Below are positions 54,824-64,000 of a stretch of 64,000 nt of DNA, piece by piece; positions within the stretch are counted from its first letter, which is position 1; each line of letters starts with the position of its first letter. Made by a program: the position numbers and the translations under genes. The DNA lies in NCBI RefSeq assembly GCF_000801105.2, contig NC_079514.1, positions 30,677,075-30,741,074 of the forward strand, given 5' to 3'. Under the pieces are notes generated by a model that worked only from the letters and a program-made list of their open reading frames with translations, made no database searches and was not told where the DNA came from. This DNA comes from Raphanus sativus (Eukaryota > Streptophyta > Magnoliopsida > Brassicales > Brassicaceae).

Positions 54824-55380
54824 AGGGATGGATATTAGGGTACCATTTGATTCAGTTTGTTATGTTTGGTACAGATTTCGGTGGGTACGGTTCGGTTTGG
54901 TTTGGATCTTTATGGATTCGTTTTGGATTTGCGTTCGGATAATCTATTTAATTTAAGAAAAATATTAAAGGTCATATATACTTTAACTTTTTCAAAATCT
55001 AAAAATAAAATAATATGTAACATATAACTTTGAATAATGTATGTCAAAATATTTAAATTTAACATAAAAATTTGGTTTATTTAAAATATCTAAATAGGAA
55101 ATTGATAGATATTTTAAATATTTTTGTATTTTGAGTATCGTTTAGCTATTTTAAATATGTACTTTTAACTATTTTTATATTTCCAAGTATATAAATCTGG
55201 TTCGAATATACTCGGATACCCGAAATATTTGAGTTCGGATAGGATTCGGTTCTGAATCTCTAGATACCAAAAGTTTGAATCCATTCGAATATCTAACCAA
55301 TTTTGATTAAAGTTCAATACTATTTTCGGATTGTATTTGGTTCGATTTTTTGAATTCAGATTTTTTGCACAGCCTTCTAT
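54824..55380. mobile_element. GGGTGGGCA-family element, diverged
   Basis: Starts AGGGATGGATATTAGGG and ends TTTTTTGCACAGCCTTCTA, an imperfect inverted pair. Inside are GGTTCGGTTTGGTTTGG near the left and TTCGGATAGGATTCGG near the right. It is the fifth member of the family in this window. Confidence 0.5.
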
Positions 55381-56320
55381 TTTTAACAAAATTTTAAATG
55401 AAAGTGATGATGATTCATATTGTGCAACAATTTTTAAACCAAAACACATTCTACTATGTATGTGATCTATTTAGTTAATTATTAAAAATTGTTTTAGGTC
55501 CATTTAAGAAAAACGATGGGCTGAACTAAAAAATGTTACAATTTCATATTATCAAATCGACACTTCAAATTATTCTCTGTTGGTGACGAAGAGAAAAGAG
55601 TTTAGGTTAGGAAGCAAATTTGTTGTGCAATCCATGTTTTCGCTAGGTAACTTAATAGCTTTTAAATAAATCTTCGATGTATTGATCTCTTGTAAGATTT
55701 TCGAAAATATTAATAAATTCTTACACTTGTTAGAGTAATCAATTGTTTCTCAATTTAAACCACTAATCCCAAAAATTTTGAATTGTAATATTATTTTAAT
55801 GAAAAATTAACATATTTATGTATTTTTATATTATGAATATATATTAAATGAAAATTCATATTCATACGACTTTATGATCATTTGCATCTTGTTATAACAA
55901 AACAAATTAAGAAAATGTTCACAAATTTTTCAAAGTGGGATTTTTAACATTTTTAGTAATTTATAGCCATTTAAAAAATTCAATATAATAACAATATAAG
56001 AAAAAATATATTTTATTATATGGTTAATGTGATTGTTTAATTGATTTAATAATATAAAATTAAAAAATGAAGGAGGATATAAAAAAATGTTATGAAATCT
56101 TTATTATTTATAATCATTAATTTTCATATATATATTATATATATATATATATATATATGGTAATTCCATAGATTTTATTTAAGGAAATAATGGAGAATAT
56201 TCTTTTATATACTACTAATAAATTTAATAGTTAGTTTAATAAAAAATATAATATATGTTTAGATGGACCAACCTATTTTTCTAAGGTTTTATAAATCATC
56301 GTTATGATGACACATGACTA
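55381..56320. other. AT-rich intergenic DNA
   Basis: No gene seen. Contains an (AT)n run near 56126-56158. Confidence 0.4.
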
Positions 56321-56436
56321 CGAGAATAAAGATAGAATCCCATTCTACATGTCAATACTGACAACAATGAAATTTATAGTAAGATGAAAATCCGTTGACT
56401 TTTAAAATCGTGAGGGTTCAAGTCCCTCTATCTAAA
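56321..56436 (+). other. Nuclear insertion of plastid trnL(UAA) intron end and 3' exon
   Basis: GAGAATAAAGATAGAATCCC and the run through TACATGTCAATACTGAC match the end of the plastid trnL(UAA) group I intron. The stretch TCGTGAGGGTTCAAGTCCCT is the trnL 3' exon (T arm and acceptor). The exon end reads CTATCTAA where the plastid has CTATCCCC, and a few other bases differ. It is thus an old plastid-to-nucleus transfer (NUPT), not a working gene; no 5' exon is present. Confidence 0.85.
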
Positions 56437-57890
56437 ATAATATTGTAATGTTTCTCAATTAATATATAAAGGATTTTGATCGAATTAATAACCTTGAAAA
56501 CTCAAACTTTTTGAATAACAATGGATTTTATATATCATTAAAAAATCATCAAACCAATAATAACACTTGATTTTATAAAAATATTAGAATTCACTAGCTA
56601 ATAACTATAGACTTTTAAAATTCTAACAATTATTATAAATATAGCTCCCGCTAACATCTACTGAGTATTCTATGCTGACATGTAAAGTTGAATAGAGAAA
56701 AGGAAATTCAAGTTTAAATAAAGTTTATAGAATGACATGTCAATTATGGATTAAGCTTATATCCAGTCCGTAATAATGATATTAGAGAAGTATTAAAATC
56801 ATTATGCATGCAAGGGATTAGATATTAACAAAGCTCAGACCAAAACTGTAGCAAATGCTTTTAATTTGAAAATCGTTTAGCAAAAAAAAAAAAAAACTGT
56901 AGCAAATGCAAAACCCTAGACCTTACTTTTGTCTAGAAGAAACAAAAAAGAAAAAAACTTACCTTACATTTGTCGGTTTACTGTCACTAATATGGAAATC
57001 TGGCTTTTATTAAAAAAAAAAAATATGGAATCTGGATAAAGCTTAAAGGCTTCATCGCACAATTTTTTTTTCTTAAACAACCGTGTATCTTTTAAGTTAT
57101 AATCATAAAGCTGCCATTTCTGTTTCTTAATTTTCCAAGTCGTTATTGGTCTTACTGAAGTAGAGATTTTCACTATATCAAAAATAGTAGCATTTGTGTT
57201 TGCGTTTTCGATGCAGATGCCGTGTTGGATATAATACAAGACACTTTTTTGCTAAATTGTAAATGTCATTCATGAAATGAAATGAAAGTTTGTTACAAGG
57301 GATTGAAAACAAAATCTGCTAAAAAGCCATTTTGTTTCTAGAGACTGCAAAAAAGTTTTAAAAAAAGATGGTAGGGTTTGAATACAAGACACTTTAAACG
57401 TTTGAAGTTAAAAGATGGTAGGGTTTGAATCCGAGATCGATTATACACCGTTTGAACCGTGTGATTAGCCGTGTGATAATATATATAGCAGACTAGATAT
57501 CGCATTGTCATTTGAGTTTGAAATGCTAATTTCCAATCAATACTATGGAATATTTGAATCGTTTATTACCCGATCATCATATTAACTGTCTAAGCCAAAT
57601 CTCAAATTTAGACTGGTCAATAAGTAGCAACGTTGATCCCACAAGGAACTGAATCCATGACAAATATATTTACATCATGCTCTAAATTAGCTTTTACAGC
57701 CAGATTGTTCGTTATTGGACTATCATGCTAATTGCTTTGGCCAACATCCAAGTTTAGAATGTCCAAAAAGCACCAACTTTTTATTCAACAGAAAACGAAT
57801 TTACACCATACTGTTTTATCATTAGGCTACCATTAGAATATTTTCTTGTTTTCATTTAATCTTTTTTTTAGAGAATAATGGTCTCTAAGA
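56437..57890. other. Intergenic DNA, no gene recognised
   Basis: AT-rich. AAAAGATGGTAGGGTTTGAAT occurs twice (about 57364 and 57412), with nearby TACAAGACACTTT at 57234 and 57383, suggesting local duplications. Confidence 0.4.
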
Positions 57891-59644
57891 TCTCTATAAT
57901 ATTATTTGAGAAGTCAGTTTCCTATGTGTCGCGCTCACGTTAACTCTCGCGATGGTTGATTACAATCACACCCTTAATAAATTAAAAATATTAGATATAA
58001 TTACTATATTAAAATCGATTTTCCTTTTTTTAAATAATTCCTGCTAATTAGAAATTTCCTTTTTAGTTAACATATATAGTTAAAACATCTTAAAATTAAA
58101 AAACGAATTTAAAATAAGAGAATATATTTATATATAATGTGATTTCATATAAAAAAGGAAAGTTAACAAAAATAATTTTGATATTTAGTAAAATAGATAT
58201 TTCTTTTAAAACATAACCTTAACCAATATAAAATATTTCCAAAGTAATAAAAATATTTTCCCTATGTCTATATATTTTCTCAAATAATTACATAAGAAAT
58301 TGATTAGATAAACCAATATACCTATAGTTAAATAATAATATTTTAATTAGTATTATTAAAATGGTTTATTCATTATTATAATATTTATTGAATATTAATA
58401 TTTTATAATTAAAAACCTAAAAATGTCTATAAATTTTTTCTTACTTATGTAAAATAATTTCTCAATAAAAATTTATATGAACTGATATTTATTTTTAAAC
58501 GTTAATTGATATTTTTATGACAACTAATTTTATCACAAGCATATTTTGAACAAGAAATTACAAAAAAAATTAAATAATATAATCCTAAAATTTTTAATAA
58601 CCAAAAATATTATATTTTCCACAATTAAAAATTTATGTTTTACTTAATATATAGTTTGCTTTTTTTCATTTTTCCCTTATATTTGTACAATCCAATAATA
58701 AAAGTACATAAGAAAATCTGAATTATTATATTCAAGAATATATTTAAGATTATTGAAAATAATTTTCAGTTTACTTTTATAAATCTAAGTTATAATATTA
58801 CGTAGAACTTACAAAATATTTTAATTATTATAAATACCAATATGCGTTTATGAGATTAAAATTTTTATCCGTTATTTTCTTTTATGGAACTTTCTACTGA
58901 TTATTTCTTTATTTTTAAAATATTGTAAGAAAATAAAAAATAACAAAATTTTATAAATATTACAAAAATATATTTACACATTTAAGATGAAAAAATGAAT
59001 TGATGCGATAAACAATCTAATTGGATGAATAAAAATAAAAATAGTTATACTTTAATATAAAAGAATATATGTCACCTTATCCACAAAATGAGTAATTAAC
59101 ATATTATTTTATAGTAATGTTTATTTATTTTATACATATATATTAATGGATGCTTCAAACCATACCAATAAATAAAAATAAATTACTAACTAATTGTTAC
59201 AGTTTATTTATTTTTTTAAAACATATATATATGAGATTTCAAATATTATTTTTATATTTATTTATGTATTCTGAATAGACCAACACTTAAGTTTTTTATT
59301 TGATTTTCAAAAATATATATAATATTATTACTAAAATATATATACATATCTAAGGGAAAAATCAATCCAAATTAAATCACAAATTATTCATAATTTTAAT
59401 ATATTTTGAACAAAAAATACCATAGTTGAATTTGAAGAATTTGATAATATCTAATACACTAAAGTTATAATCAAACTAATAATATATTACATATCCAAAA
59501 TCACACATCTAAGTAAAACAATATGATATGATTTATATAAATTATAGAAAAATCGAAACTAAAATTAAACTATTAATAAATTATTACAATATATTTACTT
59601 TATAAATATTTATACCCGTGCATGAGCACGGGAAAATCACCTAG
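57891..59644 (+). mobile_element. Helitron C, AT-rich non-autonomous
   Basis: Starts TCTCTATAATATTATTTGAG after an A, and ends with hairpin CCCGTGCATGAGCACGGG, then AAAATCAC and CTAG at 59641-59644 followed by T. The TC start, A-T host context and GC hairpin before CTAG meet the Helitron rules. The 1,754-bp body is highly AT-rich with no coding frame. The region after the start (CTATGTGTCGCGCTCACG) is the only GC-richer part. It differs from the A/B family. Confidence 0.7.
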
Positions 59645-60911
59645 TATGTAATTATATAAGAGTTCTCGACGCGTAAATCAACTTTTTATCAACTTTACAT
59701 ATATAGTGTAAATCAACTATACATTGTTTAGTTAAGCATATTTACAAGCATAGTTCTCTATTAATCTTTTTCCCTAGCAGAGCTCTCTATTAGATTGGTA
59801 GAGGCTGTGGCTTTATATTTTTTGCTCTAAGATTTAGGCTTTAAATTTTTAGCTTTGACTTTAGTTTATTTTGTTGTAGAGAATTTTCAGAGCACTGAAT
59901 AAAAAATTTCTAGAAAAAGTGTTGTCTAAAGCTAATATATTTTCTTTTATAATGTTTTGGTTTCGTAGAAATTAAAGTGACTGTCCACAGTTCCTACAGC
60001 TTTTACCAATCATCCCCTTAATCTTTTTTTTGAAAGGTGCTCTCTATTAATCTTAAACAATCTATTATACATATTTTGTATATTCTTGTATGCATATATA
60101 TATATGGATATTTTGTTAGAACATGATGTGCATACAATAAATAATCATAGATAGTTTTATATTTGTTTTACTGTACTGTCGAAGTTTTGGTTCTCTTTTA
60201 TTTGGACAGATACATACATATGTGACTTGTCCATATAGACATGATCAACAATGCATTTGCTTCAATAGACGACCAAACATTCTCTCTCCCTCTATTTATA
60301 GTAACTATATATAAGTGATAGAATTAACGTAATGACAGCATTCGTATAACACATTATTTTGTATACAATTTTTCTGTACATATGAAAAAATGTATTTGTA
60401 AGTTAAAGTTTTACTCCCATGCTATCCGAAGTTGTATTGTATATTAAAGTTTTACAGAACATGTCAAACATATTCTTCCGGATGAGACTAAGCAAATATA
60501 TTAACTAATTTTGCTCCCAAAAAAAAAACTAAGCAAATATCTTAACTAATATTTATAGAGAGAAAATTACCCAGAATAACTGTAATCTTTTACTTTATTA
60601 CAAGTCTAACTCTATATAATCAATATAATATAAAATAGGTACAAAAAGACTAATTAACCTCAATGGTTCCTCTTAGCTACAATTTTGCCATTATACATTA
60701 ATTCTCTTAATTCATTTGCCAATATATAAATCGTGAAGAACAAAATTTATGTTTACCACTATAATGAATCTTTAAATTCATCTCAGCTCTTCTTATCAAT
60801 CAAAATCAAAATGCCACTTAGAATAATAATAAAATATATTGATTTTTTTTTAAAAAAATATGAAATAATTATGAAAAATAATGACGCCAATTTTAATACG
60901 CTAACACACTA
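59645..60911. other. AT-rich intergenic DNA
   Basis: Includes a possible MITE at 59793-60011. No gene seen. Confidence 0.4.
59793..60011. mobile_element. Possible MITE
   Basis: GATTGGTAGAGGCTGTGG on the left and the reverse of CCTACAGCTTTTACCAATC on the right form an imperfect inverted pair 219 bp apart. CTCTATTAATCTTTTT-type words flank it. No clean target duplication. Confidence 0.45.
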
Positions 60912-61345
60912 ACTAAACCCTAAATTATAAATTATAAATTCTAAACCCTAAATCTTAAAACTAAACCTTAAACTCTATACCTTATATCCTAAATCCTAAA
61001 CCCAAACTCTAAATCTTAAACCTAAATCTAAATCTTAGATCCTAAACTCAAACCGTAAACCCTAAATACAGAACCTAAACCTAAACCTTTAACCCTAAAT
61101 CCTTAATCCAAACCCTAAACTCTAACTCAAACCATATACCCAAACCCATACACTAGACCCTAAACTTAAATCGTAAACCCTAAACCTAAATCATCTACCC
61201 TAAAGGTTTAGGTTAATTTGATGTTGTTCTTTTAGGATTTAAGGTTTGAGTTTAGAGTCTGAGTTTGAGTTTAAGATCTAGGGTTTGAGTTTAGGGTTTG
61301 GATTTACAGTTTACGATTTGGATTTATGATCTAGGATTTGGAGTA
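60912..61345. repeat. Inverted array of degenerate telomere-like repeats
   Basis: About 290 bases of CCCTAAA-type words (AAACCCTAAATCC, AACCCTAAACTC) are followed from about 61204 by TTTAGGG-type words (GGTTTAGG, GGGTTTGAGTTTAGG). The units are diverged and spaced irregularly around 7-14 bases. The centre at ACCCTAAAGGTTTAGGT marks the switch of strand. Confidence 0.8.
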
Positions 61346-62224
61346 TAGAATTTGAGTTTAGGACCAGACTTATAGATCGAAGATACTCCGTGGATTTATA
61401 GGATTTGGAGTATAGGATTTATAAATTTTGTCCAGGAATAACCACCATGGATGGTCCTCTTGGTTGAACTTGTTCGTCTGGTTTGAGCTTGAAGCTGCCA
61501 CTTTTTATGTCTGAGAACCTTAAATATGATTTTCTATTGCTGACGGAAACAATTAGGAAAACGAGTACGGCTCATATATGAGACTTTCTTAAAATGTTGA
61601 GATGTGTTAGTTATAAGATCTATAAAAGGACTAGTTCAATAAAAAGATTTATAAAGGGAGGTCATAATCATCTTATTTATGTAGAAGCATTGTTTTGTCT
61701 TGTTATATTTTCTATAATTTTTTTGATATCCTGCAAGATATACTATATAGTATAATTTTAAACATAATTGTATCATATCTTGTACAGTATCAAGATAAAA
61801 ATTAATTGTGATGGTCATTAAGAGGAGTAATTGGAAAAGGGATGATTATCCATCATACTTTTAACATTTTCCAGTCACTTTTCCCCTTTCAAGCTAACCA
61901 TGTTTTGTTGTAAATGATAAATAAAATGAGTAAGTTAAGTTTTGCTTTAGTAAATATAATTTTGAATTAGAATGTAACATAATGATTTGTGATAATGTTA
62001 TCTTTATACCACCATCCAAATTCAACTAATGTAGAATATATGTATGTTTTTTTTTATCTTTGAATGCACAAAATATTTTTTTTTTAAAATAGCACTAAAA
62101 CACTTAATAATCAATATACCCAATTTCATTCTATGGCTATAATATAATCTATAATTATATAATTTATGTTCTATGGACCATGTTATCCTTCATTAACTAT
62201 ATGTGCAACAGATAGATAAATAAA

Positions 62225-62255
<31 letters not shown>

Positions 62256-63230
62256 AAATAGTAAAAGGTATAATGTAGATGAAAATGGTGCAGCCATGTC
62301 ACTTTCTTCTATAGCTTCTGTTTCTATTGATTGTTTATATGACTTCATCATTTTTTTCCGGTGGCACTTGTGAATGGTGGAGCCTAATCCAACCGGTAAA
62401 AACTCTAGGCTCATTCCTTTCAATCCAAAGGGAAAGCTTTTCATCCTTCTATCTTTAGATTAATTTGTTTTCACCTTCAGATCTTGTAAGGAAGCCTGGC
62501 ACTACTTTTTCCTCAGCCTCAACCCGTGAAATCTCGTCCTAACATAATAATCCTCGATTATGTTTTGAGATCTATTTTACTTTTTTCTAAAAGTTTCTGT
62601 TGTACAACAAGCATAAGAATGGAGAGATGGTTTGTAAATGCATTGAATAACCATAAACGTATAATTCTTTCCTACTTATGTTGAATGATAACACATATAA
62701 TTCAAATAAGAAATTTTCTAGATTAATTTCAATTTAAATTTAGTTTAATTTATCAAATATTATAAAAATAGTATACATGATTTTCTATTCTGTATGTGAA
62801 TAAATAGAACAATGTTTCTTTGTAATCGCGTACCAGCTGATATTGAGAACAAAACAGGAACAAACAAGCTCTAGTATTATTCAACATATTACAAAATTAA
62901 TGGTGTTATATTTTTGACATTGAAAATTTGATAATCTGATAAATTGATCGAAAAGAAATCTAATTACAAAAAGGAAATGAACTTTTGAAAAAAATTGTAA
63001 TTGCAAAAGCCTATAAAAATGAAGAGAACTCTAGTTTTAAATATTTTTATATATTTAATAATTTTCATCAACTTTGATAAGACGATTACATATGAGAGAG
63101 TACATAATCTTTATTTCTCTAGGCTCTAGCAAATTTCATATATATGAGAGTACTTAAAGAAGTGTCATGTCCCTAGTCTTCATGACAAATCTGAAATGTG
63201 TATTTTTTGTTTTGCCTAAAATCACATCTA
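61346..63230. other. AT-rich intergenic DNA
   Basis: No gene recognised. An (AT)n run with adjacent T tract lies at about 62222-62256. Confidence 0.5.
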
Positions 63231-64000
63231 AATGCACTTTTCACAAATTGGAATTGTATTAGAGCAACTTTTTACCATATCCCAAATAACTACATTCCAA
63301 AGAAAGGATCCTAACACCCATATCATAACAACCAACTACGAATTTGATACCCAAACAAACGAGATTAAGTTAATGAGCAAAGACGAGGAAACAAGACACC
63401 ATAACCGAGCCGGAACAGAACTATAAGTTCTGATAAGACGGACTCCAAGTAGGTACACCCTTCATAACGAAGACATTTGCAAACATATCAAACTCTACAC
63501 CCAGAAGGAAGAAGGAAGCAACCAAGAACTGTGCATCCCACTGAAAGCCTTACCTTCGTTGATGCAGTCAGGGCTTAAAAACCAAATCAAAGTGCTAATC
63601 AACGACAAGCAAAGAAGTTGTTGTAGAGGAACCAGCACATAGTGAAATAGCGGATTTGAACTATAAGCGGAAACAAGAACCACTAGGCTTAAAGAGAACC
63701 CAAACGCAGTCCAAATTATCCCGTGAAGACAAGAAACATAACTAGAAATGTCAAAATATCAGGACTATCGTCAGCGAAAAAATCTGCACTGCCCCATGCG
63801 GCTACACACTCTGTCAAAAGATCCTCGATCTCCAGTCTGGCTATAGACACATCATAGATCCCACCTCTCCAGACTAGCTTAACCCTCCCGATACAAGAAC
63901 TAACAGCTCCACCACAACCTTGCACAAGGAACCATAGAACTCCATAAACCCGAAGCAACAACGCTTAAACCACACGTAACAAGTGCATAAGGATGATGTT
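63231..64000. other. GC-richer unclassified segment, probably transposon-derived
   Basis: Base composition shifts to richer in G+C from about 63230 to the window end. Minus frames of 62 and 81 codons exist (the latter includes VWRGGIYDVSIARLEIEDLL) but match nothing I know. It could be a LINE or LTR leader cut by the window edge. Confidence 0.35.

Overview
This window is plant nuclear DNA from a Brassicaceae genome, most likely Brassica or a close relative. The evidence is the AT-rich intergenic DNA, genes with short AT-rich GT-AG introns, dense Helitron, MITE and LTR remnants, and proteins that closely match Arabidopsis sequences as I recall them.

The real genes form a block that appears collinear with Arabidopsis chromosome 5 around At5g40380-At5g40460 (locus numbers from memory). 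In order they are: a decayed cysteine-rich receptor kinase fragment (7.7-8.3 kb, CRK42-like), COX5C (8.7 kb, minus), raffinose synthase RS5 with five exons (20.1-23.6 kb, plus), an intronless P-type PPR protein (26.0-27.9 kb, plus), a decayed DYW-type PPR tail (28.0-28.4 kb), a seed oleosin (28.9-29.7 kb, minus), MAP kinase kinase MKK3 with nine coding exons (32.3-34.5 kb, plus), an R2R3-MYB of the MYB22 type with three exons (38.9-40.3 kb, minus), and the cell-cycle inhibitor SMR6 (45.9-46.2 kb, plus). The order MKK3 then MYB22 seems reversed relative to my memory of Arabidopsis. These genes do not form a pathway; they are independent neighbours.

The first 7.3 kb is an insertion-rich block bracketed by two copies of a ~0.4-kb direct repeat. 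It holds a decayed Ty3/gypsy gag, an intact intronless DCP2-like decapping-enzyme gene (probably a retrocopy), and a 2.2-kb gag-only LTR-type element with a perfect 5-bp target duplication. A structurally damaged tRNA-Ile follows.

From 9.3 to 20 kb the DNA is mostly transposons: a PIF/Harbinger element with TAA duplications, a 170-bp MITE with a perfect 8-bp duplication, two Emigrant-type MITEs, a Stowaway-type MITE, and members of a GGGTGGGCA-ended family that recurs five times in the window. Between MKK3 and MYB22 lie a TRIM element, a LINE RNase H remnant fused to a 72-bp copy of the MYB22 last exon, and an LTR-like segment.

The right third is dominated by Helitrons. Two related Helitrons lie head-to-tail with no intervening base (48706-51542 and 51543-54679, both minus). 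Each carries the start of a plant-Helitron RPA-like gene, and they hold captured fragments of a tau glutathione S-transferase and a DUF579 protein. A third, AT-rich Helitron spans 57891-59644. The rest holds a plastid trnL(UAA) insertion (56.3-56.4 kb) and an inverted array of degenerate telomere-like repeats (60.9-61.3 kb). Long stretches, mainly 46.2-48.7 kb and 61.3-64 kb, show no recognisable gene.
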